A DNA stretch of 33,850 nucleotides from UBA993 sp964436815 (GTDB taxonomy: Bacteria; Bacillota; Dethiobacteria; DTU022). The notes under the pieces are model-generated. The model was not told the origin of the DNA. It searched no databases and saw nothing but the letters and a program-made list of their open reading frames with translations. The position numbers and the translations under genes were made by a program. Below, piece after piece: positions 24,679 to 32,539 of the stretch. Location: positions 1-33,850 of the forward strand of contig CAYTER010000020.1 of assembly GCA_964436815.1 (NCBI GenBank). Direction: 5' to 3'. The first letter of the stretch is position 1; every line of letters begins with the position of its first letter.

Positions 24679-25848
24679 TTACTTTAAAGCTTCTTTAGAT
24701 TGGTAAATATCACGATCACAACTGAAGCAAGCCTGGGCTTCCTCGGATATACAGGGCCTATTGCTGGTAATCATGGAAGTAATGTTCCTGCCAACTCCCG
24801 GCCCCAGCATTAATCCCTGGCCGCACATTCCTACAGCAAGTATCAAACCTTCCAGGCCGGGAGCGTAATCAATAATCGGCACACCATCCGGGGTCATCGG
24901 GTAGCAACCACGCCAGATCCGGCGGATCAGCAAATTTTTAAATTTGGGGATCAAGGCAATCATTCTCGCAGCTAATACCGGTAAAAACTCAGAAAGGTTT
25001 TCTCTGTTTGTTCCAGTAAATAGGTCTTTTGGGGTATAGCAAAAGATTATTTGGCCCTCTTTATTCTGGCCGAAATAAAAATTCGATGTTTTTCCTTCCG
25101 GCCCGGGCCGCAGATCAACAATCAAAGGGGCAAGAAAATGTTCAATTGGGGCTGAAATGCCTGCTTCATGAGAATCGGGTGTAACCGGTATATCAATACC
25201 CAGCAGCGGACCGTGCTCAGCGGCGTCAGAACCGGCTGCAAGCACTACCCAGCAAGACTGGTAGCTGTCCTTGTCAGTGATCACCCCGGTGATCCGTTCA
25301 CCCACACGCTGGTAACCTATTACTTTTTCCATAAGATGATATTCAGCACCACAGCGGATTGCTTCCTGCTGGAAGGCAAACGGAGCAAGGATTGATGATA
25401 CCTGGCCATCGTCAGGGGAATAGGTGCCGCCACGTAAGCCATCAGGGTTGATGCCCGGAATGATTTCCCTGATCTGCTCTGGCTCAACCCAATTAATGTT
25501 TAAACCGTATTTCTTTTGGATTGGCAGCAGCGAAGTTAAGGTCTTTTCTATTTTTTCATCATAGACAGGGAAACAGTAGCCTCCCGGTTTCCAGTCGATA
25601 TTAAAACCGTACTCGTCCAGCCAGGTGGAAAAGATGCGGATACTTTCCTGACCGATGCTGATCTTGCCCGGGTCAGAGTGGGTAGCCCTTACACCGCCGA
25701 TTGCCGTTTTATTTTCGCCCTGCCCTACTGCCGAACGGCGATCAATCACCAACACTTTTAATCCAGCCTGCGCCAGCTGATAAGCAGTCGGATTGCCAAC
25801 ACTGCCTGCGCCAACGACAATCACATCGTAAACTTTTTTTAGAGTCAT
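24679..25848 (-). CDS. DAO-family FAD-dependent amine/imino-acid dehydrogenase (HcnC/SoxB-like)
   Basis: Flavoprotein of the D-amino-acid oxidase superfamily (sarcosine oxidase beta, HcnC, proline dehydrogenase beta, opine oxidase small subunit). The N-terminal Rossmann motif is G-A-G-S-V-G (residues 13-18). The conserved G-G-V-R-A-T-H segment (about 51-57) is where the flavin usually attaches or sits. The C-terminal G-x-x-P-M-T-P-D-G-V-P-I-I-D and G-M-C-G-Q-G-L-M-L-G-P blocks are intact. The length of 389 is typical. Its start overlaps the stop of the 1254-residue gene by four bases (ATGA), strong evidence of coupled translation and a complex. By family analogy this subunit oxidises the C-N bond of the substrate. 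Candidates are proline, sarcosine-like amines, D-amino acids or opines; the sequence does not choose. Confidence 0.85.
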   Translation of the reverse strand: MTLKKVYDVIVVGAGSVGNPTAYQLAQAGLKVLVIDRRSAVGQGENKTAIGGVRATHSDPGKISIGQESIRIFSTWLDEYGFNIDWKPGGYCFPVYDEKIEKTLTSLLPIQKKYGLNINWVEPEQIREIIPGINPDGLRGGTYSPDDGQVSSILAPFAFQQEAIRCGAEYHLMEKVIGYQRVGERITGVITDKDSYQSCWVVLAAGSDAAEHGPLLGIDIPVTPDSHEAGISAPIEHFLAPLIVDLRPGPEGKTSNFYFGQNKEGQIIFCYTPKDLFTGTNRENLSEFLPVLAARMIALIPKFKNLLIRRIWRGCYPMTPDGVPIIDYAPGLEGLILAVGMCGQGLMLGPGVGRNITSMITSNRPCISEEAQACFSCDRDIYQSKEALK

Positions 25849-28800
25849 TGCTGTGGTCCCTCCGCCTCCCCGGCTATAAAATCGCCCAGGTGCACTTCAG
25901 CAACTAACGGCCGGTGGGTAGGCATCGTTATTTCGTCAAGATTAATGCCTTCTTCCCGGAAAATTCTTAAAATCAAATCTGTGCAGGTTTTTCCGTTACA
26001 ACCGCCAAGTCCGGTTCTCACGACAGCTTTCAATTGGTTCATATCGCGAACGCCAGCCCTGATCGCTGCCACTATTTCGCTCTTTCTTACCCGTTCACAG
26101 CGGCAAACTATGGGATCAAGGGGATCTTCATCGAGTGTGTTAACCGGTGTTCCGGCTTCAATTTCCCGCACCATAAAACCGGCTACTATCAGCTTATCTT
26201 TATCCGGCACCTCAAGCAGCAATAAGCGCCTGCTGTTTTGCACCTCCCGGTCACGGTAAGCGATAACCCTACCTTTGCCAATCTCGTTTCCTTCCATATC
26301 CGTGGTGGTTACTTCCCGATCAAGTGGGATAATCTCATTTACAAATTCGTAAGGCATCACCAGCAGCGCCTTTTCCTTTTGCGGATCATAATCTTCGATC
26401 ACCAGGTTAATGGCCAGCCCAGGACAAGCTAAAACGCATTGCCCGCAACCGATACATTCGCCTCCGAATTCCGGTAAAGCCAGAATTGAGCCCGGCATTG
26501 AAATGCAATTATTGGGGCAGGCTTCGGTGCAGGGGTTACAGGGAATCTCCTGCATGCAGCGGATCAAGGGATAAACAGTAGCATCTATCGCCTGCGGTTT
26601 GAAAGGAATACTTTCACCCGGACGGTGTTTAAGCATTTCGCCAAAATCTTCCCAGTTACTCGGTACAGGCAGATCAATACCCATCTCCTGCGCAATTTTC
26701 CGGCCGGTAATTTTACCGGAAAAGATTGCTGCTGAAGCCTCCGCAATTTCTTCAGCATCCCCGGCGGCGTAGCACTTAATGCCATACTCGCGGGCCTTAA
26801 TCAACAGTTCATCGACGGGGCTTAAGCCCACAGCAATCAGCACCGTATCGACCTCAAACGACCGCTCGGTGCCGGCAATCGGTTTAAACTGTTCATCAAC
26901 CGCGGCTACGACAACCCGTTCGACCTCTTCTTTACCTTCAATGCGTAAGACTGTATGGGAGGTCCAGACCGGGACACCAAGCCGCTTAATCTTATCCTCG
27001 TGCACCTTGTAACCCCCACAGCGTGGCAGGGCTTCAACGAGGCCAATCACATCGATCCCCGCTTGAAGAGCATGATAAGCCCCGATTAAGCCGACATTGC
27101 CACCGCCGACGATGAATAACCTTTCGGCACAGCGCACCAGGTCACGGTTAACCAAAGTTTGAAAAGCGCCGGCTCCGTAAACACCGGGCAGGTCAGCACC
27201 GGGCAGGGCCAGGCTTTTCTCCCTGGCACCGGTCGAAAAGAGCACGCTTTTAGCGCGGACCAACTGGTAACTGCCCCTCCCGGATACACCAAATAAACCG
27301 TCACTATATACTCCGACAACCGTCGAATCATACCAGATATTAACGGTAGGCAGAATCTTCAACGAATCGGTTAAGATATTGCCGATATCGATACCGCGAG
27401 CACCGGCATAACAATCTTTTACCGATCCGAAGAAATTATGGGTCTGAAGGCTGAGCTTACCGCCCAGCTCATTTTTATCATCAATAATCAAAGTATTAAT
27501 ATTCATTTTTCCAAGTTCGATAGCCGCGCTGATCCCGGCCGGGCCACCGCCGATAATCAAAACATCAACATCATATTCTTTAGTGTTAGGGATTACGGCA
27601 GCTTCAGGTGGCAGATCTTTTAAAGCCGGTAAACCCTCAACGCTGAAAACTTCCAACCCTTCTTCTACCGGGGTCATACAACCTTTAACCGGCTTGCCGT
27701 CAACGATAACCATGCACTGCGAGCACTGACCATTGACACAGTAGATACCCTGTGCCCCGCCATCGCGATCATGATGGCCGAAAATATGAATTCCGGCAGC
27801 ATATAGAGCAGAGGAAAGCATTTCGCCTTTCCGCGCGACAACCTTTTTGCCGTTAAAAGTAAATTCTGTGTCAGGTGGCGACAAAGGTTTTAAGATCGGA
27901 TGGTTAACAACCCGGTATGGAGAAGAACTGCCGGAATCGCCAGTCACATGACCACTGCCTTCAGCTGAAAACTGAAACTTAGGCCGTGGTGCAGTGGAAA
28001 AACGCCAGGCTCCGGGGCGTAACAACAAGCAATACTGCAGGTATTCAGCCAGGCTGGTGCAGAAGTAATCTTCATGATTTCGCAGCTTTTCCAGCAACTC
28101 TTTTTGCCGGGCAGGGCCAAGCTTAAATGTAAAAAGCTCTTCTTTTTGCCTTAGATCTTCTAAGTGCTTTAGATCTGCTGTTGTCAGCGAGTTAATTAGA
28201 TCGCTGATTACCGGTTCTTTCAGGAGTAGTTTAAATAACAGGTGCAGACCGGGCAGATCATGATCATCTATTTCCGGTAGATTGCTGAACACACCGGACA
28301 ACTCTTCCGGGTATTTACATTTAAGTTCCGGCTGTTCTTTAAACCAACGCAAGATCGTCAACGCCAGATCCATCCCGCTCTCCTGAAGCAAATCCTGCGG
28401 AATAACGGTTGAAAGCTGATCATTAAAATCGCTGACCTGCTCTTTATAGCTGTTCCAAACTAATTCAGGGCCTGTCTGTCCGGGATACGGCTGCAGCAGG
28501 GCAATTCGCTTTTTATTTAGACCTAAGAAATCGGCCAGCTCTCTGGCCACTGAGGTCCGCTCTTCACCCAGGTCGCCACCCTGCCGGTAAGGGCAGGTTA
28601 AACGGTCGCGGCACATCATGCCAATGCCGGTTGCCCCGGCTGCCAGGCAGTATAGCAGAATTTCGATCCCCACCCTGCCGATACAGCTGACTCTGATCAG
28701 TTCATCTGCACTATGCGGCAAAGGTGATCTTGAACAGGCAAAAACTACTGTTTTACCCTTTAAGTCTCGGTTGAACAAGGCACCAGGCAAGCTGCTGAGC

Positions 28801-29609
28801 GCATTGTCCTCTTTTTGACTGATCGCGCCTGTGGGGCAGGCTCCGGCACATATACCACAGCCAACACAGGTTGTCGGTGATATCCTGGCAGTTGGCACAT
28901 TATCTTTTTCCAGGGTAACCCTGGGGATTGAATAGGGACATACTTCTTCGCAAAGGCCACAGCCGCGGCACAGCTTAGGATCAACAGAACAAATGGGGAT
29001 CGTAAATTCGCGATTCCATATTTTAAGCACCTGGTTATGCTGTTCCAGCGGGATTGCCCCGGTAGGGCAGATATACGCACAAGTACGACAACCGGTGCAG
29101 GATTCTGCAGAACCGCTGAGATCGGCCCCAATTTCTTTGGCAATTCCCCGATTGAGGGTGGCAATCGCCCCGGGGCCACAATCCTGGCAGACACGCGTGC
29201 ATAGACCGCACATGATACATTTTTCTGCAGAGTCATGCGCCTCAAATGTCGACTGATCAATACCTTCTAAACGGGCCAGCTCCCGAATCTGTTCTGATTC
29301 AGGGCAGCGAGCCAGATATAACTCCAGGAGCGCTCTCCTCGTCTCCAGAACTGCAGCAGATCGGGTTGATACGATCAATCCCTCTTCAGCCGGGTAGAGA
29401 CAGGAAGTCACGATCCGCGAGTCGCCCTGCCAGTCTTCCTTAGATATTTCAACCACACACAACCGGCAGGAGCCACTGGGAGCCAAAGAAGGGTGATAAC
29501 ATAGTGTAGGTACATAAATACCATTTTCATTTAATATTTCCAACAGCATCTTACGCTTTTCAGCTTCTATTTTGCGGCCATCAATGGTTATCGTAATCAA
29601 ATTGCGCAT
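25845..29609 (-). CDS. multidomain Fe-S flavoprotein: NuoG/HydA-like front, FlpD-like middle, HcnA+HcnB-like back
   Basis: A 1254-residue fusion. In order: a 2Fe-2S domain (Cys37, 48, 51, 70); a ferredoxin-type region with four cysteine sets (131-144, 171-181, 214-224, 248-258); a FlpD/MvhD-like domain (about 285-380; Cys292, 309, 333, 339); a helical linker (about 395-560); a second 2Fe-2S domain of HcnA type (Cys624, 629, 632, 644); an FAD/NAD(P) disulfide-reductase-like domain (G-G-G-P-A-G 687-692, G-G-G-N-V-G 835-840, A-A-G-D 948-951); two more 4Fe-4S sets (1018-1035, 1052-1062); and a BFD-like 2Fe-2S domain (Cys1169, 1171, 1204, 1209). The back half equals HcnA+HcnB, or the alpha subunit of opine/proline dehydrogenases. 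The front resembles the electron-wire subunits of NAD-linked bifurcating enzymes. It lies between a NuoEF fusion (20 bases away) and a DAO flavoprotein (4-base overlap). Confidence 0.85.
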   Translation of the reverse strand: MRNLITITIDGRKIEAEKRKMLLEILNENGIYVPTLCYHPSLAPSGSCRLCVVEISKEDWQGDSRIVTSCLYPAEEGLIVSTRSAAVLETRRALLELYLARCPESEQIRELARLEGIDQSTFEAHDSAEKCIMCGLCTRVCQDCGPGAIATLNRGIAKEIGADLSGSAESCTGCRTCAYICPTGAIPLEQHNQVLKIWNREFTIPICSVDPKLCRGCGLCEEVCPYSIPRVTLEKDNVPTARISPTTCVGCGICAGACPTGAISQKEDNALSSLPGALFNRDLKGKTVVFACSRSPLPHSADELIRVSCIGRVGIEILLYCLAAGATGIGMMCRDRLTCPYRQGGDLGEERTSVARELADFLGLNKKRIALLQPYPGQTGPELVWNSYKEQVSDFNDQLSTVIPQDLLQESGMDLALTILRWFKEQPELKCKYPEELSGVFSNLPEIDDHDLPGLHLLFKLLLKEPVISDLINSLTTADLKHLEDLRQKEELFTFKLGPARQKELLEKLRNHEDYFCTSLAEYLQYCLLLRPGAWRFSTAPRPKFQFSAEGSGHVTGDSGSSSPYRVVNHPILKPLSPPDTEFTFNGKKVVARKGEMLSSALYAAGIHIFGHHDRDGGAQGIYCVNGQCSQCMVIVDGKPVKGCMTPVEEGLEVFSVEGLPALKDLPPEAAVIPNTKEYDVDVLIIGGGPAGISAAIELGKMNINTLIIDDKNELGGKLSLQTHNFFGSVKDCYAGARGIDIGNILTDSLKILPTVNIWYDSTVVGVYSDGLFGVSGRGSYQLVRAKSVLFSTGAREKSLALPGADLPGVYGAGAFQTLVNRDLVRCAERLFIVGGGNVGLIGAYHALQAGIDVIGLVEALPRCGGYKVHEDKIKRLGVPVWTSHTVLRIEGKEEVERVVVAAVDEQFKPIAGTERSFEVDTVLIAVGLSPVDELLIKAREYGIKCYAAGDAEEIAEASAAIFSGKITGRKIAQEMGIDLPVPSNWEDFGEMLKHRPGESIPFKPQAIDATVYPLIRCMQEIPCNPCTEACPNNCISMPGSILALPEFGGECIGCGQCVLACPGLAINLVIEDYDPQKEKALLVMPYEFVNEIIPLDREVTTTDMEGNEIGKGRVIAYRDREVQNSRRLLLLEVPDKDKLIVAGFMVREIEAGTPVNTLDEDPLDPIVCRCERVRKSEIVAAIRAGVRDMNQLKAVVRTGLGGCNGKTCTDLILRIFREEGINLDEITMPTHRPLVAEVHLGDFIAGEAEGPQQ

Positions 29610-29629
29610 AATATCTCTCCGGGTATAAA

Positions 29630-32023
29630 CTAAATAAGTTTAACTGTTTGACGCGGTTTAACCTCAATTGCGTCAAATTTACAGGTAGTCTTGCAAAGCC
29701 CGCACTGATTACACAGCTCCTGGTCGATCAGGTGCAGTTCTTTCTTTTCACCACTGATTGCCTCCTGCGGGCAAAGTCTCGCGCAGCGTCGACAGCCGGT
29801 GCAGTTGTCATTAATGACATAAGAAATTAGACTGCGGCAGACACCGGCAGGGCAGCGTTTCTCCTCAATGTGGGCCAGATATTCATCGTGGAAATGAGCA
29901 ATAGTGCTGCGTACCGGATTTGGCGCTGACTTACCGAGCCCACAGAGTGAACCGGTTTCGAGCACATCTAATAACTTTTCAATCCGCTTCATATCTTCCG
30001 GAATACCTGAGCCGGCACAGATCCGTTCTAAGATACCGTGCAGCTGATCAAGGCCCAACCTGCAGGCTGCACATTTGCCGCACGATTCCTGGCTGAGAAA
30101 ATCGGTAAAATAGCGAGCCACATCAACCATACAGGTGTCTTCATCCATCACGATCATTCCACCGGAGCCCATCATTGAGCCTTCACGGGTCAGCGAATCA
30201 AAATCAACCTGCAGGTCAAGCTTATCGGCAGGCAGGCAACCTCCTGAGGGTCCTCCTGTCTGAACCGCTTTAAATTCGCGATCGTTTAAAATACCGCCGC
30301 AGATTTCATAAATAACTTTACGTAACGTTATGCCCATCGGCACCTCAACCAGGCCGGTATTTTTAACCTTTCCAACAACTGAAAACACTTTCGTTCCAGT
30401 ACTGGAAGGGATCCCGGTTGAAGCAAACCAGTCAGCTCCACGACTGATAATTAGCGGCACATTAACAAATGTTTCGACATTATTTAAAACAGTTGGCTTA
30501 TCGAACAGCCCTCTTTCTGCTGAGCGTATATATTTAGCTCGGGGTTCTCCTACTTTGCCTTCAATCGATTGCATCAAGGCGGTAGACTCCCCACAAACAA
30601 AAGCTCCTGTCCCTCTGCTAATTTTTATGTCAAAATTAAAATCTCTGCCACAGATATTTTGGCCTAAAAAACCGGCACGACGTGCTTCGGAAATTGCCGT
30701 CTTTAAATGCTTCAGAGCGCGGGGGTACTCTTCTCGCACGTATATGTAGCCTTCTGAAGCGTTAACAGCATAAGCACAGATGATCATGCCTTCCAATACT
30801 GAGTGAGGATCACCTTCCATAATACTGCGGTCCATGAATGCTCCGGGATCACCCTCGTCACCGTTGCAGATCACATAGCGAGTGTCCGACTTGACCCTGG
30901 CGGAGGTACGCCATTTCCTGCCGGTTGGAAAACCACCTCCGCCCCTGCCTCTCAGCCTGGATCCTTCAATTTCTTCAATGACCTGATCCGGCTGCATTGA
31001 ATAAAGGGTTTTAAGCAGAGCGCTGTAGCCACCCCTGGCAATATAATCAGTAATATCAAGAGGGTTAACCGATCCGACATTGCGCAGGGCAAACCGCTGT
31101 TGGCCGGCAAAGAATGGTATCTGGTCGTATAATTCCACTCCGGTTTTCGATCCGGCAGCATGATACAGCAGGCGGTCGACAACTTTTCCCCCGATTAGCG
31201 TTTCGTTAATGATTTCTGTAACGTCCTGCTTTGAAACATTGTTATAAAATATTTTGTCCGGATAGATGATCACCAGCGGTCCTTTTTCGCAAAAACCCTG
31301 ACAGCCTACTGTTTTAAACCCCAGTTTAACAGGAATTTTTGCATTGATGGTATCCAGTTCATATTTAAATATTTCGGCAACTTCCAGGCTCCCTTTGGCC
31401 AGACATCCGGTTCCGGCGCAGACCATCACCATTTTTTGTTTACTGTCATGGGCTAGAACACAATTTTCTTTAAGCTTTTCGAACTCTTCAGGAGTGTTGA
31501 CTTTATTATTGATTTCCGGAAAAATAAACTCTTCTTCCTTAAAAGAAGCAGAAACACGATCTGCTGAACAGCATTTATTAATTTCCTGTGACATCTGGGC
31601 GGAAGTTACGCTGCCGTGATAAACACCGTCAATTACTACTACGGGAGCCATGGCGCAAGCCCCAACGCAATGAACCGAATTTAGTGTAAATTCTCCGTCT
31701 TCTGTTGTTTCACCAGGCTTGATTTTTAAATGATCTGAGGCTTGGTTCATTAAAACAGAAGCACCCCTGATATGACAGGCGGTGCCTTCGCAGATATCAA
31801 TGATATGCTTTCCTCTGGGTGTCAAACTAAAAGATTTATAAAAAGTGGCGACAGAATAGATTTGCGATTTTGGCAGACCAAGTTTTTCGGATACTTTATT
31901 GATTGCCTCATCCGGCAGAAAGCCACATTCAGCCTGCAAATCCTGTAGTATCATAATTAAATTAACGGGTTCAGGTTCGTAACGCTCTAATATCGAGTTG
32001 ATCAGAGGTGTTTGACTGGTCAT
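29630..32023 (-). CDS. NuoE-NuoF fusion, NAD(H)-dependent diaphorase subunit (HydC+HydB-like)
   Basis: NADH:acceptor module normally made of two subunits. Residue numbers count from TTG 32029. The NuoE thioredoxin-like 2Fe-2S domain (Cys80, 85, 121, 125) is followed by a HydB-type second 2Fe-2S domain (Cys204, 209, 243, 247). The NuoF core follows with G-R-G-G-G-G-F-P-T-G (361-370, NADH/FMN), G-E-S-T-A-L, and the 4Fe-4S set Cys650, 653, 656, 696. The C-terminal dicluster ferredoxin has Cys743, 746, 749, 753 and 773, 776, 779, 783. The extra N- and C-terminal clusters are characteristic of HydB-like subunits of electron-bifurcating enzymes rather than respiratory NuoF. I prefer ATG 32023 (AGGAA 7 nt upstream) to TTG 32029. 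It is the first gene of the operon, behind a near-consensus promoter. Confidence 0.93.
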   Translation of the reverse strand: MTSQTPLINSILERYEPEPVNLIMILQDLQAECGFLPDEAINKVSEKLGLPKSQIYSVATFYKSFSLTPRGKHIIDICEGTACHIRGASVLMNQASDHLKIKPGETTEDGEFTLNSVHCVGACAMAPVVVIDGVYHGSVTSAQMSQEINKCCSADRVSASFKEEEFIFPEINNKVNTPEEFEKLKENCVLAHDSKQKMVMVCAGTGCLAKGSLEVAEIFKYELDTINAKIPVKLGFKTVGCQGFCEKGPLVIIYPDKIFYNNVSKQDVTEIINETLIGGKVVDRLLYHAAGSKTGVELYDQIPFFAGQQRFALRNVGSVNPLDITDYIARGGYSALLKTLYSMQPDQVIEEIEGSRLRGRGGGGFPTGRKWRTSARVKSDTRYVICNGDEGDPGAFMDRSIMEGDPHSVLEGMIICAYAVNASEGYIYVREEYPRALKHLKTAISEARRAGFLGQNICGRDFNFDIKISRGTGAFVCGESTALMQSIEGKVGEPRAKYIRSAERGLFDKPTVLNNVETFVNVPLIISRGADWFASTGIPSSTGTKVFSVVGKVKNTGLVEVPMGITLRKVIYEICGGILNDREFKAVQTGGPSGGCLPADKLDLQVDFDSLTREGSMMGSGGMIVMDEDTCMVDVARYFTDFLSQESCGKCAACRLGLDQLHGILERICAGSGIPEDMKRIEKLLDVLETGSLCGLGKSAPNPVRSTIAHFHDEYLAHIEEKRCPAGVCRSLISYVINDNCTGCRRCARLCPQEAISGEKKELHLIDQELCNQCGLCKTTCKFDAIEVKPRQTVKLI

Positions 32024-32091
32024 CGACAATTTCCTGACAATGTTATTTTACTTACATTTCTGCTGCGTTACTTGTTCTTTTTCTTAGAATA

Positions 32092-32121
32092 ATTATAACA
32101 TTTTGATTCGAAAAGTGTCAA
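32092..32121 (-). promoter_or_regulatory. near-consensus sigma-A promoter of the redox operon
   Basis: Minus strand: perfect TTGACA (32121-32116), 18-nt spacer, perfect TATAAT (32097-32092), also with the extended TG element (TGTTATAAT). One of the strongest promoters in the window. It implies high expression of the NuoEF-fusion operon, with a leader of about 60 nt. Confidence 0.85.
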
Positions 32122-32182
32122 TTTTAATAGCATTGCCGTTGGAATAAAGAAGAGTTTATGATCTGAAAAAGGACATAATTAA

Positions 32183-32466
32183 ACCAGGTCCCAACAGGCC
32201 TTCTAACATTTCGTCGGAAACTCTTCGCTTCGCCATCTACAGCTGAGCTTCCGTCACCCCTACAGATGACCTTCCCTCAACCTCCGGTAAGCTACTACAT
32301 ATCCGAGCTGTGCTCTCCGGTTTACTTAACCTAAGTCTTTCAACCGGCTCTTTCAGCGTTCCGGCTTTTGGTAGTTCGCTTTAGTAAATTAAGGATGGCT
32401 CCTCTTTCACCTCAGCTTTTCCCTTGAACCGAAACCGTCATGCCGTCCAGTCTCTCGGAACCTGGT
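32183..32466 (-). ncRNA. candidate large structured non-coding RNA (~284 nt)
   Basis: ORF-free, G+C-richer island in AT-rich flanks between rocD and the redox operon. On the minus strand the 5' end ACCAGGTTCC (32466-32457) pairs perfectly (one G.U) with the 3' end GGGACCTGGT (32192-32183), closing the whole molecule. Internal hairpins include CCGGTT/AACCGG with an inner ACTTA/TAAGT stem (32347-32317), GAGC-ACA-GCTC (32315-32305), and a 9-bp stem CATCTGTAG/CTGTAGATG (32268-32234). Loops and joints are purine-rich (GAAA, GGGAAAA, AAAG). A promoter (32473-32501) places transcription start at the first base of the closing stem. I see no signature of RNase P, tmRNA, SRP RNA, 6S, or a known riboswitch. 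A weak GGGAC...GTCC-TTTTT hairpin follows at the 3' end and shares sequence with the closing strand. Confidence 0.6.
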
Positions 32467-32472
32467 AACGAT

Positions 32473-32501
32473 ATTATTGATCCTAAATTTAAACTTGTCA
32501 A
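32473..32501 (-). promoter_or_regulatory. promoter of the candidate structured RNA
   Basis: Minus strand: perfect TTGACA (32501-32496), 17-nt spacer, AATAAT (32478-32473, five of six matches). The predicted start, seven bases on, falls at about 32466, exactly where the RNA's closing stem begins. No coding gene follows within 400 bases. Confidence 0.7.
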
Positions 32502-32539
32502 TACCTTTTTCAAAATTTATTTAATTCAATTTTTAATTA

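Noticed and set aside
28760..29260. A 166-codon minus-strand open frame inside the large redox gene
   Set aside because: It lies wholly within the 1254-residue gene in another frame, has a Cys/Pro-rich shadow composition and no SD; the overlapping product is clearly the real one.
29630..32023. Respiratory complex I NuoE/NuoF
   Set aside because: The extra second 2Fe-2S domain and C-terminal dicluster ferredoxin are HydB-like, and no other Nuo membrane subunits are encoded nearby.
32183..32466. Group II intron remnant
   Set aside because: Purine-rich joints recall intron domain I, but I find no 5' GUGYG, no domain V hairpin and no reverse-transcriptase gene, and the closed 5'-3' stem with its own promoter argues for a stand-alone RNA.
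32183..32466. RNase P RNA, tmRNA, SRP RNA or 6S RNA
   Set aside because: The expected signatures (GAGGAAAGUCC core, tRNA-like ends with a tag ORF, GGAAGGAAGCAGC-type loop, single long bulged hairpin) are not present.
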